Position numbers and translations under genes: made by a program. Positions 24,995-37,566 of a stretch of 64,000 nt of DNA are shown here, piece by piece; position 1 is the first letter of the stretch, and every line of letters begins with the position of its first letter. This DNA is from Castor canadensis (Eukaryota; Chordata; Mammalia; Rodentia; Castoridae), in NCBI RefSeq assembly GCF_047511655.1, contig NC_133389.1, forward strand, positions 156,255,973-156,319,972, given 5' to 3'. A model generated the notes under the pieces. The model searched no databases and was not told the origin of the DNA. It saw only the letters and a program-made list of their open reading frames with translations.

Positions 24995-26150
24995 CCTAAA
25001 AGTTATTTCTAATGGGGGAAACCAGACATGAGGTCTCCCAAGTTGCCCATTATGTGTGAGAGTCTACTATGAAAACTAGAGCATCAGCTGAAAAAATAAA
25101 ATCTCCCTGAAAGATGTTTTTGAAGTAGTACATAATAGATAACAAGTATTAATACTTTTCTCCCAATGTAAATCTATATCTTATATTAATTTGGGACAAA
25201 TGTTTGGCAGTAGATACAGTGATTAAATAAGTGTTCTGTTCACCTGTGGAATCTATTTGGAATAGCATGTTATCCCAGTCCAAGCATAGGATGTATGTAG
25301 TTCATATTCATGTTGGAGAAGTACAGACTTCTGGGGTCAGGGATGAATAGAAGAAAACTCTGTAGATGTCTCTAGAAGCTGATTGTCTGAGTGGCCAGAG
25401 TTTAATCCCAATTGGGGAAAATACCATTAAATGGCTGGGCCACTACACTGAAAGGTGATGTGTGTACATGGTTGTATTCTTTTCCAGCATTTCCACCCTG
25501 TTCTGAGGGATAAGTGATTGACAGAACTGATTCAAGGGGTTTGGAGCAGGAAGCTTTGTTTTGGCTGAACCACATTTTCTTGGTCTGAATTACACTTTCC
25601 AGTGTGGTCGAATTGTACCATGAAGGAGCTCTGCATAGGCATGTCGGCTATAAGCCAGCTATGTTTGAAGCATCCGTCTATCCAATTACCATTCTTGGTG
25701 GTCACACTCTTGTGGTTGAGGACCTCCACAAGAAGAGAGGCAGAGGAAGAGGTAGGATTAGAGCACAATCCCAATCCTTAACCCAGACATCAAGCTTTTT
25801 TCAGAGCAGCAATAAAGTGTTAACTTTGGAAACAAGCAAAAGTCAGTCTTGTTTTGAGATTCTCCATTTCAATGTGGTGGTCTAGAAGCAGCGTAGAAAC
25901 AGTTGAAACTCTTCTGAATTTTCAGAAAGTAACCTGTACCTTCAGAGTTATTTAAAAATGCAGAGAAAGCAGAGATAGCTGCAGTTTTTAACAAGACTCC
26001 TGGATTTTCAAAAGTTCCTAGGCAGTATTTGTACAGAATCGTATTATACTCAAAAATATATGAGCACATTGGTTTGACTAGTATTGCTTTAAGAATATAA
26101 TTTTTACTTCATGCATTTTCATGGTGAAATATTGTTCTTCCTTCAAAATT
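24995..26150. other. Intergenic sequence downstream of MDH1B, no gene recognised
   Basis: The 93-codon plus-strand frame at 25604-25885 has an Arg/Gly-rich stretch but no splice or homology support, and I do not call it a gene. The rest is AT-rich sequence. Confidence 0.35.
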
Positions 26151-26153
26151 CAG

Positions 26154-26159
26154 TTTATT
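26154..26159 (-). terminator. Candidate MDH1B polyadenylation signal
   Basis: AATAAA on the minus strand lies about 82 bases beyond the proposed MDH1B stop codon. The placement is plausible; no transcript evidence is available. Confidence 0.4.
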
Positions 26160-26240
26160 CAGACCATATCTGGTATTGAGAATTAGAAATCTATTAAATC
26201 AAAGATTTTTTTTTTAAAGTTTAGTTTTCTGCAAAGACAC

Positions 26241-26383
26241 TTACACCAAGGAAAAACAGCACACTGCCAGGTCTTCCAGACAGGAACCCGTCCAGCCCTG
26301 AAGACCTTGCAGGCAGAACTTTGTGCTCTTCTTTAGCTCACTGCTATGAGCTTGACTGAAACGCCAAGTATTCATTCCTTTGT
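26241..26383 (-). CDS. MDH1B: MDH1B candidate last coding exon (exon 11)
   Basis: This exon is proposed from splice signals and frame. The minus strand has a branch-like CTAAT, a long pyrimidine tract, and the first following AG (ACTGAG|AC at 26384). From there the frame carried over from exon 10 stays open for 46 codons and closes at TAA (26243-26241). The tail starts (D)KGMNTWRFSQ and ends CCFSLV. I do not recognise the tail from other MDH1B proteins. A GTAAGT overlaps the stop codon, so an alternative is that this exon splices on (exon end at 26245) to a further exon. The resulting 538-residue protein is slightly longer than the roughly 518 residues I recall for human. Confidence 0.45.
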
Positions 26384-28165
26384 CTCAGTCAAGTTCGACA
26401 GAGAGAAAGAAAGGGAAGAAAAAAGATTAGCTCTCATTGATTCTGGCCCAAGGTAGTAGACAGGTGAGCAAATGTAGCCACGGAGGCCCACATCTTAGGA
26501 ATGGCAGTGGAAGCAGGTTCTCTCAGAAGGTTGTATGGGCAAAGATGCAGTGACCGAAACTCTATTTTTATGTGTACTTTTAAAAATAGAAATTGACAAG
26601 TTATTTCTGAGGAAAGTGCAATAATAAAAAAACACAGGAATGGACACAGATAAGATGAAATGATTGAATTTTCTTATTGTGGCTAGCATATTATTAGTTA
26701 AGCCTGATCTAAATCTTCCAAATCACTTTCCCCTAAATACATAAATTCACAGGTCTTTATGTATTTATTACAGCTGCAAATTTCTTTACATTTGGTCTAA
26801 TTGGAGCTATCAGCGTTCCTCAGTGTTGCCTTCAAGGTCTGTAAAGGTAAGAAAAATGAAAATATGTTACTATTTAAAAAATACATTAGTAGCTTCTAGT
26901 TTTCTTGACTTTTCTTTTGTCCCCTTTCCTTCTGTCTTCTAGATTCCTGTATTCAGTCTGATTCAATGACTGAGAGAATGCATGTGTAGCATGAATTCTA
27001 TGGGGAAATAAAACCACAAGACCACCACTAGATAGTTTCATATAGCAAAACTAATTCTGGCCCCTTTCTTGACCTAAAGCTCTCTCTGCATGCAGGCTCT
27101 GTAGGCTCTTTTGCTTCTCATTCTAAAATGTGTATGCAGCTATCTTTCCAGCTCCATTTTGTCTCTGGGCCCTGCTTCACTTCAATGGACAATAATTCTC
27201 TGTAATTAGCCCTAAGTCAAAGCCCTTCATACCGAATGGAGGGTGAATTGGATTGCGTTTCTTTTATCGGACATTTAAATAAAAGTGTGGAGGCATGGGT
27301 GAATATCCTGATTATTTAGCTGCAAAGCAATCTGTACCAGACTTGTTTTCATAAAATGTTGGGAAAACTCAGTTAAATACGTTGGAAATCTGGACTCACA
27401 GATATATTGGAGTCTGTTTCCTTGCTTGTTAACTCATTTGTTCTGAGAGAAGGATTAGGTTCTTGCTGTCATAGCTTTGATTAAAAAAGTGGGAAATTCC
27501 AGAATAGGCAAGCCAGGTCAAGTCCCTGGGATGTGAGAGGAAGGTTTGAAAAGAATTGTAGTGCAAGAAAACTTGATCATCTAGTATCCAGTTCCACCAG
27601 TAGAAAAAGGAAAACACTCATTAATGATTTGTCTATTACCTACCACTTATGGGCTCTTGGAATGATGGTGTTACAGAGGTGGTGTGATGACTCAGCTCTG
27701 AAATTTCCACTATACCAAGGAGAGAATTAAAAGGACAGGTTTTAGTATTTAAGGCACATAGATTTATACAGTTATTCTCATTTTTTTCCAACCTCATTTC
27801 TTCCACTCTGAAGTTTCTCTGAATGCCTTGCTCTGTTAGGAGTTGCAAGATATTGAACCACCTTTTTATGGAGTCTCAACCTAAGACAATGGCTGGTCCA
27901 TGGCCCGATGGGCAATAAGACCAAGAAGATGTCCAAATGACTCAGTGTAGCAACTCTTTACCAACCTCCCATGAAGTCTTAGTCTCACAATATTAATCAC
28001 TGGTCAACTTCTCAGTGGTTGCCCCTTTCCGGTGGCAGAGATTCAGGTGAAGAAGTGGTAAAATGGAAACACTTTTTTTTTTTATTATTTGTATATGTTT
28101 CATATAGAGAGATTTAGAAAATATACAAGCCTATACACATAAATCTTGGCAAGAATTCAATATTT
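26384..28165. other. MDH1B last intron (candidate), no further exon seen
   Basis: AT-rich intron without a clearly classifiable element. The open frames at 27429-27848 lack support. Confidence 0.35.
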
Positions 28166-28169
28166 ATAT

Positions 28170-28228
28170 CATCTATCTATCTATCTATCTATCTATCATC
28201 TATCTATCTATCATCTCTCTATCTATCT
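28170..28228. repeat. (ATCT)n microsatellite
   Basis: Tandem ATCT units are interrupted by two 'atcatct' variants. Confidence 0.9.
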
Positions 28229-28647
28229 AGAGATTCCTGGATGTTGAAGAGAATTCTAATTTGGCTCATTTAGTCTCATCCTCTCATCCATCTTCTGAGG
28301 AAGATCCTGTCTTGTCCTGTTGGCTATCTGGGGCTTTGTAAAGAAGAATTAAGTAGAAAGGGAGAGCAGGGGAGGGAGAGATAAACACAAAGGGCCAGGG
28401 CTAAGCTGGAGTGTTTTGGGAGAGTTTGAGTGAGTATGACATTCAGGCATTTCCAATATTAAAAATAATTATTGACATTTTTATCCCTCTTTCAAAGTGC
28501 TTATGGAGTGTGAGAAAAGAAGCAGTTATTTAAAAATTACTTTGGTCATTGGACTATGTTCTGACCACAGCATCATTCTGTAAAACTGAACAAGATGAGT
28601 CATGATCAGGAGTGCTACAGAGATTGCCTATAGCTCCACTGACTCAC

Positions 28648-28713
28648 CGTCTGACACAGCTAGATGTTTGTTTTCATCTGGGACTAGATCGGAATACACA
28701 CTGGCTTTATGGT
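28648..28713 (-). CDS. MDH1B: MDH1B probable coding exon 10
   Basis: The minus strand shows ATTTTCAG|AC, then 66 bases, then CAGACG|GTGAGT. It accepts the single base carried from exon 9 and stays open: (D)HKASVYSDLVPDENKHLAVSD plus one base. The stretch is acidic and polar, consistent with a disordered tail after the dehydrogenase-like fold. Both splice sites are good and the phases agree on each side. Homology is not independently recalled, hence moderate confidence. Confidence 0.6.
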
Positions 28714-28777
28714 CTGAAAATAAAATTAAACAAAACATATTGGTTTAGAATATAGCCATCAGTCTATAAGATGTTGT

Positions 28778-28870
28778 AAGTCAGTGTTTTTCAAGCTGTG
28801 TGGACCTAGACACTTGGTAAAGAATGCATTTTAGGTTATAGCCCGGGATGTGCATTTGTGTACATATAAA
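28778..28870 (+). mobile_element. MER5-like fragment
   Basis: 'cagtgtttttcaagctgtgt' and 'agaatgcattttaggttat' match the left part of a MER5-type element. Confidence 0.4.
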
Positions 28871-28959
28871 TCAATGAAAAATTACATTAAATAATATTTT
28901 TTTCTATTCCTTAACTTTTCTTTGAAATCTTTTTTTTCTTTATAATATTTCAATGAGAA

Positions 28960-29270
28960 AATGCTAGTGTTTAATTTCGTTAGCCCTAATTTTTAAAAAA
29001 TCCACATAAGGTTATAGACATTGCTTATCTTTCCAAATCTGGCTTATTTTGCTTAACATGATCTCCAGTTCTATCCATTTTCCTGCAAATGACATAATTC
29101 ATCTTTCTTTATGGCTGGATAATACTCCATTGTTATAAATATATCACATTTTCTTTATCCATTCATATGTTGATGGGCACCAAGACTGATTCCATAACTT
29201 AATTATTGTGAATAGTGCTATAAAAAACATGGCAATGCAGGTTTTCTATTGTATGGAAAGTTATATTTGA
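28960..29270 (-). mobile_element. L1 3' region fragment, antisense
   Basis: Recognisable blocks are 'atctccagttctatccattt', 'tggataatactccattgtta', 'tttatccattcatatgttga' and 'attgtgaatagtgctataaa', all from reversed L1 ORF2 C-terminus/3'UTR. Confidence 0.75.
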
Positions 29271-29869
29271 TTTTAATGCTCATTCCACAATAAGTCCCCC
29301 AAAGAACCTGAAATCAACACCATTTTCTCCACTTTATCACCATTGAAGCTCTTTAGTTTGTGCAAGAATATAATTTAGTAGAAGGTCAACCCTCTCAAAT
29401 CTTTATTATACCTTATATTGTAAATATTCTAGGGAATATTACTCTGCAATTTGGCTTCTCTTCCTCCACCTTCTTTATGCCAGATCTTACAGTTTTTCCT
29501 CAATTCTCTCACAGGTCCTTTGTACCTCAGTCTTTTCCTTAAGTATTATTTAATACCAGTTGGGCCAACTAGAATGGTAATGCTTCTGCTCAGTTACCTA
29601 GAGAGACAATCTAGCTCACCAAGCCTCTTAAAAGATCTGTTGGGGCTGAGACTGAGCTCACCATGCTCTTCTGGACAGTGATTTGGGTTGTGTGGGGCTC
29701 TATAGAGTTAACGCAACTAGATTACTTCTGTTAGCTTGACCCCATCTAGTTCATGCTTTGTCCCATCATCTACTAGTCATATTGATAACCACATAGCCAA
29801 ACAACACATGGCTCCTATCCACCTTCCCAGTTCTGCTTGTCCTTTTGTGTATCTGCCGTAGCAGTTTTT

Positions 29870-30120
29870 TGTTTTTAACTACCCCAGGTTTGTACTTTTT
29901 TCCATGCCTTGATTACCTAAAATGCCTCCTTTACCATGTTCTTTTTTCTTTGTGGGAAGTCTTTTACCAATTCCTTCCTATGCCCCTCCACTTATACACC
30001 TCTTTTTCTCTAAATCAAAAGAGTGCTCCTTACTTATCCTTTCAGTCCATGTCACCTCTCCTGGAAAGCCTTTCCAAACCCTCCCGGTCTATGGCAGGAG
30101 ATATCTATGTGCTCCCATTA
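29870..30120 (+). mobile_element. L2 LINE fragment
   Basis: The pyrimidine-rich 'ccatgccttgattacctaaa' and 'catgtcacctctcctggaaa'/'gcctttccaaaccctccc' pattern is the usual L2 3' region. It explains the overlapping 157- and 99-codon frames. Confidence 0.6.
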
Positions 30121-30487
30121 TGCCCATTTCCTTCCTTTCTTCCCCCCTCTCTCTTTCTTTCTTTTTTCCTTCCCTTCCCCTTCCTTTTCTTCTTTCTGAT
30201 GGCAAAATACATACAACATGAAATTTACCTTGTTAAAAATTTAAAGATACAATACAGCGTAGTCAACTATGTGCACACTATTGTACGGCAGCTCTCTAGA
30301 ACTTTTTATCTTACATGACTGAGCTAGCACAGTTTGTGAATAAATAAATGCCCATTTGTTTATCTTTAGCCACCTTAATTCCCAAATAGATTCAAGAAAT
30401 GATTAAATTTTCTTCTTCATACTTTAAAGGATTTTTCCTTTCCTTGTGAGTTTTTACATTACTTATTTTGCCCTCTCCCTGCCTTGC

Positions 30488-31045
30488 TGTGGGAGACAGT
30501 AACTAAACAGACTGAGAAAGAACTTTGACATGTGCAAGGCCATGTCAAAGACCTTTGTGCTGCGAAGGCAAGGTCCCGGCACAAAGTAGGTGAGCAAGGC
30601 AGCCTTGCAAGTAGGGAGACTGAGGCAGTGGAGATAGACCTTGGCATGAACACAGCTCTATCAAAGGGCCCCTTGGCTGATAGGCACGGACCCAGCCAAG
30701 GGGAGGCAAGGTTCAGCAAGAACTGCCTTGCAGGGAAAACAGGGCATGTTGACGAAGTCAGGATAGTCTGCAGTAAATAACAACATGCCACTGCTACGCT
30801 GTTCCTGCTGCCTATGCGACTGGACCCATGAGAGCTCAACCTGCCCTTCACCCCACTTTCCCACACCTGCTGTATAAATAAATGCGCTTATAGGCAGAGG
30901 GGGTCGCCAGCATCTCTCATCAGGAGTGCTGGACCCACCTGGTCCCAAGCTTTTCTATATGTCTGTCTTTGTGTCTTTTTTCTCAATCCCCAGTTGCTCC
31001 CAGTCAGGTCAAGGGACCTGCTCACGCTGGCCGTGAGACCTTGCC
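30488..31045 (+). mobile_element. ERV LTR, class-II-like, probably solo
   Basis: It starts TGTGGGAGACAG after 'ctgccttgc'. It is markedly GC-richer than its surroundings and has TATAAATAAA near 30873, which can serve as TATA box and polyadenylation signal together. A U5-like T-rich stretch 'ctttgtgtcttttttctc' follows. A possible 6-bp duplication CCTTGC (30482-30487 and about 31041-31046) would fit a class II ERV, but the right boundary does not end in a clean CA. No internal viral genes are attached. Confidence 0.6.
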
Positions 31046-31049
31046 CTGA

Positions 31050-33965
31050 TTTATTATGCTTTTTAATTCATTGTGTGTCTTGGCATTTCCTAATCTCTTG
31101 GCTTCCTTCCCCTAGACAGCTCGTGTGGCCATAACTTCCTTATTGTGTCTCCCAGTGTGTCTCATAGCAACCAGGAGATGGAGGGTAATCAGTGAATATA
31201 TGATAATTTTCTCCAAAGATTTAAACAGATTGCAAATATGATCTTATTTTTGAGTGTTGTATGAGAATGCTGAATGACTAAACTCCCGTTTTATGGCTAA
31301 TGCATGATCAAATTCCTTTCTTTGAAGTTTAGTGTCACCCCTTAGATTTAAAAAGACAATTTTTTTTCACTTGTGTGTACCTACCAGGTGTGATCTCTTG
31401 CTTTTCCTGTTTGTCATCTGTGGACAAGGAGATATTGTCAATTGTTTTGGCTAATTCATATTCTAAAAGTCAGGAAACTAAGTAAATTAATTGAAGAGAT
31501 TAAACAAACCTTACACAGGAATCATCACATTGATAAGTTGAAAGCACAGATGTTCAAACTATGAGAGGGTGAAAGGCTCTGATTATTTTTGATGCTCTGA
31601 GTTTGGAATCTCCAGAACAGTGTTTTTGGAGGCAAGTTCCAAATATTTAGCGTACAAAAGAGTTGTTTTTCATAAAACTCTCTGTAACACAGCAGACCCT
31701 TGGTGTCTGTGAGTATATGGTTCCAAGGAGACCACAGTTGGGAGAAAAAAACATGAACGCTCAGAATGCACAGAGTTCAGTACTGTACTGTGGGTGTTCG
31801 ATTCGTTTTTCTTATAACCCCCCTTCTTCTGCTAAAGACATGATATCTTTCGATAAATCTCAAGTTTTCATTCATCACTTAAATTAAACACATTAACTTT
31901 GACTTGTTTTTTGGGCACCATTTGCTTTTTGGGAGGCAGATTTTCATAAAATTAAGGGCAAGGAAACACTCAGCAGATCACAAAATGATTTAAACATGAG
32001 AAGTTCTCTGCATCAATTGAGCTGTGTAATGCACAAGTGAGAGTTTAAATGTGGGAGTTTAAAATTATTGTTTTTGAAATTTCTTTTCATTATTTATTTA
32101 TTTGACTGTGCTTGGTCAAAACCATGTGTAATAAATCCGCGAGTAAGGCGGGCTTGCTATATAAGTATATATAGGAAATTTAGACTAGCCATCAATTAAT
32201 CAAGTTAAATTCAGGATGACAGTTTTGTGGTCCATTCTAGTGAATGGAATTTGCAGTTCTAGTCTTCCCATTGCAGAAAGCCACCCAAGCGGGCCTCAAT
32301 TCTGAGCATAAGAGTTCCAGTTAAAACCAACTGCCTATTGTACTTCTACATAACCATCTCTGCCCGTATCCTCCACCTTCATTCTACCACTGGGCTGTGC
32401 TTTGTTTGGCTCACTCTGGGTGATCTGGCCATCAATCAGAGCAGCCTGAGAACTCCCAAATCCCATCCTTTGCCCACACCTTCTTTTCCTGGCGGTCTCT
32501 CTGTTTTTCCTCCCAATGCTTGTACTTTGATCTCCCTAAATCCTCTCTGATCTGAACCAATGGTCCTCCACTGTCTTCTGCCAGTTTCATTTTTACAGAT
32601 TCATTCTGAAAACAACTGGTGGTTTTTTTTTTTTTTTTTTTTGCATGATTGTAATCTGCACCATACAAGATGCCAGGCACTTCCAGTGTCACTCATGGCT
32701 GGCATCGTAAATCATTTCTATTTATTTTTCCTTCTTTACATAGTACAGACTGACAAAGTCTATCACTTCATCTGCTTTCATGCAATTACCATTAATTTCT
32801 TGGCCTCACCTGCTTCTTCTAAAATGATAAGTAAAAGAAAAAAAATGGGAGTAATTTTCTATTCTGATACTTAATGCTGATGATGAAAATCACCTCAGCA
32901 TCTATTTAAGACACCAGCAAAAGAGGATATGACTATGAAAAAAAAATTTAAAATTTGATACCCCAAATAAAGTCAGCATAGAAAAACTCAGAATTTTGTT
33001 GGAATATAGAGTAGTGATATTTCTATTCAAACTGTACTTATTAGAGTGACAGTACACTCCAATATTTTGGGGTTCATGCATGTCCCACTCCTGAATTCAG
33101 ACTGTTGAGCATCTTTGCAGGGAATCCCATAACCGATACCGGAGTCACTACAAGTTCAGTCTCTGACTTCCACTGAGCTCTTAGGTCTGAAAGGAAAATT
33201 CTGTGCTTTTCTTGGGTCACTTCTCTCCCTTCCTCTTAATGGTTACTTAAACGTTCCCCTCCTTCTTTATGCCTCAGACTTTTCCTAGTCTTTAGCTTTC
33301 CGAACCTGGTCTTGCTGCCTGTTTTGTTCATACTCTGTCATCCTACACACTTACCCACATCTAGGCATTGGAGCCATCATGTCTTTCCCTTCCCTTGAGC
33401 CTTAGCAGCAGAGATGCTTCTAGTTTGAAGCTGATTCTGTGCTCTTGGGCTTGTGCTCTACTGTTGTTTTGAGGACCCTTCTTCTCACTCTCCTCTATCC
33501 TCACCCTTTCCCTCCCTACTGGTAATTAAACATTAATATCCATCCATCCAACCATCCATCCACATATCTATTTATATTTTGGATATATAAATCATTCACA
33601 TGGAATCAAATCAAAAGACATAAGAGAGACCATGCAGCGAAGAAGCAAGCGTTCTTTCCTTAGCCACTCAGGATCTCTTCCAGGAGGTCACCATGGCTAT
33701 CAGCCTCTTCTTAGAAGTGCCAGCTGACCACTTCACTCTCATCTCCCAGATCTCTCTCTTAGACTCAAGAGATGTGTCCATCATCCAGCAGACACTTTTA
33801 CTTAGAAGACTCTGGAAAATCTGCTCTTTCTCCTATATTATTTACCTTAACCACACCTTCTCAGTTATTTTCATGACTCAGCACAAACATAGAAAATTAC
33901 AAGGACAGTAGAGGCAACCAGCTGGGGGAATCCAGCTGCCCTAGACATGTTCCCAGGGGTTGGGA
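31050..33965. other. MDH1B intron, mostly unclassified
   Basis: AT-rich intron. It holds a T-run at 32622-32642, an (ATCC)-like stretch at 33539-33563 and L2-like pyrimidine-rich debris around 33230-33520. No exon was recognised. Confidence 0.4.
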
Positions 33966-33969
33966 TTAA

Positions 33970-34620
33970 TTGTGCTATACTCTTGGAGGAGTTCTGCTCT
34001 TAGGGAATGACACCACCCTATGTTCCAAAGTCGAAAATACTGGGTGCATTCTTGATTCCCTTGAGCGCGCTCTTGTCCTCTTTCCCAGACTGTGTTCTCT
34101 GCCAGTCTTATCTCTTTCAAATCTAGCTCCTTTTGTATCTACACACTGTTGGCCATGGCTTGGCTTGGACTCTCATCATTTCTCTACTTTCAATACAACT
34201 GGTCTTTCTTCTTGTCTCTCCTCCTTCAATTCATTTTTCCCGTTACAGAGTGATCATTCTAACCTTATAATCTGTTTCTGTCCTCCTCTTGCCTCAAATC
34301 TCCCACTGGTTTATTTTATTATTATTTTTAAAATTTTTATTAGCCTCTTTGATTTAAACAAGGTGTCTGACATTCCTCACCTCAAACTCCATTTTCCAGA
34401 TACAATGAGTTGGCAGTTCTCTGAAAGTTCACTCTTACTTCTTTGCCTTTGTACATGTTGCCCTCTGAATGGACACGCCCTTCCATTCACTACCCATCTA
34501 GCTTGAGACTTGTTTCTTCTCACAACTCAGCTTGGTTTTCATCTCCTTCAGAAAGCCTTTCAAAGTTGTGATGGGGCCCTTCTCATTGCTCTCCTGGCCC
34601 CCAGCATACCCTCTCCCCAC
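33970..34620 (+). mobile_element. L2 LINE fragment
   Basis: The stretch has 'gatcattctaaccttataat' (L2 'agtgatc...' region), 'ctttgcctttgtacatgttg', 'gaatggacacgcccttcc' and 'ttcagaaagcctttcaaag'. Together these mark an L2 3' half. It accounts for the 178-codon open frame here, which is not a gene. Confidence 0.65.
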
Positions 34621-34811
34621 AGTTCTAAGCACATGTGCTCTGTAGTAAGAAGGAGGCTTCTAAGTCAAGAGTCCCTTCTTTCTACCCTCATTTCATTTCA
34701 TAACCTCTCTATTCCACAACATTGCTTCACCAAAGTTTTACAGGCATGTCATACTATGTCATACATCCACTGGGTACTTTTAGGTCTCATTTTATTTTTC
34801 ATTTATTTAAA

Positions 34812-34996
34812 TTTTTTTGACAGTACTGGGGTTTGAACTCAGGGTCACTTTACCAGTCCTTTTTTTTAATGTGTTGGGTATTTTTGAGATAGATAGGGTC
34901 TTGCAAACTATCTGTCCAGGCTGGCCTTGAACCACAATTCCCCTAATCTCTGCCTCCTGAGTAGTTAGGATTACAGGCATGAGCCACCAGTGCACA
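34812..34996 (-). mobile_element. B1-dID SINE, antisense
   Basis: A short reversed ID part (GTACTGGGGTTTGAACTCAG) is followed by a reversed B1 half ('ccaggctggccttgaaccac', 'ggattacaggcatgagccac'). Confidence 0.8.
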
Positions 34997-34999
34997 ATT

Positions 35000-36140
35000 T
35001 GGTCTCATTTCATTTTGAACTCTCCAGCAGCATCTGAAAGTATAGATCTTATTCTTGAAACACTCTCTGGCTTTAGGTCTCCCATGACATCACATTTCAG
35101 GGTCTCATTGTATTTCTATCTTATGCTCCTCTGTCAGCTGCTCCTGTTTTACTAAACCATTACAGGCTAGGTTCCTCTGGACTTTCTCCTTTCACGCTCT
35201 AGATGATCACAATCATGCTCATGATTTCACTGGTATTTATGAGGCAACAACTCCCAGTTTGACAATTGTAGTCTAGATTATTTTGAGCTCTAGAAAGTAT
35301 ATAGTTCTCTCTCTACTTGATATTTTCACTCTAGACCTCCCACAAGTATTTCAGAATTAGAGTGAAAGAAGCTAAGCTCATACTTCATTTACTCTGGTAC
35401 CATGCCTCTTCTTGTCCTGTCCCACCAACACACATGCCATATACACACCCTCTCCACACAACACCCCCCACATTCTCATATTCTCTCTTTTGAATAATGG
35501 TGATATTCTTTCACCATTCCCCCATCAGTAAATCTATCCAGTTGCTCAATCTGAAGAAGCAGATTGTCTTCTGAGAATCTCCACAGCCAAACTATCACCA
35601 GGTCTGAATAGTTCATTGCATCATGTAAATGTAATTATCTCAAATTTCCATTGCCTCTAATCTTGGCCGTAATAATCTCTTCCTCATGTCATTGTGCTAC
35701 CTTCTTAATACTAGTCTTTCTGAAAGTAGTCTTGCCTTATTCCAGTATGCTTTACAAACCAGTCACATACCTGATCAGCTTTCCGGGACTTTCCAGGACT
35801 CACCCTATCTCTCTCACTTCCCTTCTCTCATGTTCTTCTGTTGGCTGCTCCTGGCACAGTGATTCTTCATCCAGAAGTCTTCCAATAGTTCCCACGTCTA
35901 TTCCTCAAGGGTCTGTTTTTTAGCTCCATCTTTTTAGGATTCACCCGCATAAGCTTTTGTGGTTTTTCCAAACAAGCTTTACCACCTCAGGTTCTTCAAT
36001 TCTATCCCTGGGCATAAGTTCTGACAGCATAGCACCCTATACTTCTCTACACAGTTCTGACTGCATCATAAAGCAGTCATTTGTATGTGTGGCCCCTTGA
36101 TGGACTGCAGGTTCCAAGAGAGCAAGATCAGGTCTATCTT
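35000..36140 (+). mobile_element. L2 LINE fragments, discontinuous
   Basis: Repeated pyrimidine-rich blocks ('tctcatattctctc', 'cagcatagcaccctatactt', 'ctgcaggttccaagagagca') resemble L2 sequence in several pieces. The boundaries are approximate. Confidence 0.45.
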
Positions 36141-36149
36141 ACTGACCCC

Positions 36150-36492
36150 TTGTTATTGTTTAAATATGAAATATCCCTCCCAGACTTATGTTGGTGGTGC
36201 TATCTTGGGAGGTTCTGAAATCTTTAGGAGGTGGGCCTTGGCTGGAGGAAGTGGGTCACTTGGGTCATGCCTTTGAAGGTTATCCTTGGTCCTGGGTCTT
36301 TCCTCTTTCTCTGCTTCCTGGCCACCATCAGATGAAAAATCTTAGGCTAACCCCATGAGGCACTGCCCAACCACATGGGCCAAGTAACCATGGACTAAAC
36401 CCTCTGAAACCATGAGTAAAATAAATTCTTCCTCCTTTAAGTTGTTCTCTCAGTTTGCAGGGACACACCTACACAAAAGTAACTAATACATC
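36150..36492 (+). mobile_element. MaLR-like solo LTR
   Basis: Same family as the element at 1685-2050: 'ctttaggaggtgggccttgg', 'ctctgcttcctggccaccat', 'agtaaccatggactaaaccc', 'catgagtaaaataaattctt' and the end 'aagtaactaata'. Confidence 0.6.
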
Positions 36493-37177
36493 CCTGTATT
36501 TCCAGTTCTTAGCACTGGCTTATTGTTGGAATTCCATAAATATTAGTGGAAAGAATGAATGTTGGGCTCCAAAAGATATTTAATTAAAGCTGCTTGCATA
36601 AGTGAATTTATTTCTACATGTTTATTTTCATCTTTAACTTGGGATTTTCTTCAAGGTAAAGAATGAAAGAAAGATGCCAGGACTACCTTAATTAATTTAT
36701 GATGAGAGAAAATGGCAATGAGAAAAATAAACTTATGAAATTTATTGAATTTTAAATAAAGTTGTGTGAAAGTAAATATGGTATTGTGGGTTTGTTACCA
36801 TATAGATACATTGCAGTCCTAACTCCTGATACCAGTGATTGTGACCTTATTTGGAAATAGAGTCTAGCAGATATAATCAATTTAAGACAGGGTGATATTG
36901 GATGAAGGTGAGTTCTAAATGCAATGACAGATTTTCTTATAGGGAGAGTGAGCGATTTGGAAACACAGATACACAGGGGGAAGACAGACATGTAAAGGAG
37001 GGCAGAGACTGAATTGGTGTAGTTTGAAGCCAAGAATGCTAGCATTGCTACTAGAAGCTACAAGAGGCAAGGAAGGTTTCTTCCCTAGAGCCTTCAGGGG
37101 AACATGGCCCTACTGAAAGTTGGATATAAACAAAATTTATAAGGTCATACTGTTTGTAAGATATGATTTCTTTAACA

Positions 37178-37395
37178 TTCTTTTTTGTTGTTGTTTGTTT
37201 GTTTGTTTTGCAGTACCAGGACTTGGTGTTAGGATCTACACCTGGAACCACCCCACTAGCTCTTTTTTTGTTAGGTATTTTCGAGATAGGATCTAATGAA
37301 TTATTTGCTCTGGCTGGCTTTGAACCGTGATCCTCCTGATCTCTGTCTCCTGAGTATCTAGGATTACAGGTGTGAGCCTCTGGTGCCCAGCAGCA
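37178..37395 (-). mobile_element. B1-dID SINE, antisense
   Basis: A (GTTT)n-rich start leads into a degraded reversed ID half. A reversed B1 half follows, ending 'aggattacaggtgtgagcct'. It lies 170 bases downstream of MDH1B exon 9. Confidence 0.75.
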
Positions 37396-37566
37396 TTCTT
37401 ATTATGTTTTATTTCAAAAGACACACTGAACTGGATAGTTTATTTATGAACAATTTAGTTAAAAATATTAAAATGTGGATTAATCTATATTAATAGTGAT
37501 TTAGTTATAATGAATATTTCATACTTTTAATAGAAGCCCAATAAAATATCATATCTAAGAGATTAC

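Noticed and set aside
25604-25885. 93-codon open frame with an Arg/Gly stretch
   Set aside because: No homology is recognised and there is no splice or promoter context; the opposite strand is also open.
28170-28228. Regularly spaced repeats as a CRISPR array
   Set aside because: A simple ATCT microsatellite in a mammalian genome, without spacers.
29845-30318. 157-codon open frame, plus strand
   Set aside because: L2-like and polypyrimidine sequence; the Phe/Leu/Pro/Ser-rich translation is a composition effect.
30459-30866. 135-codon open frame, minus strand
   Set aside because: It is the antisense shadow of the GC-rich ERV LTR.
33970-34506. 178-codon open frame, plus strand
   Set aside because: It lies in pyrimidine-rich L2-like sequence, has no recognisable domain, and no splice signals support it.
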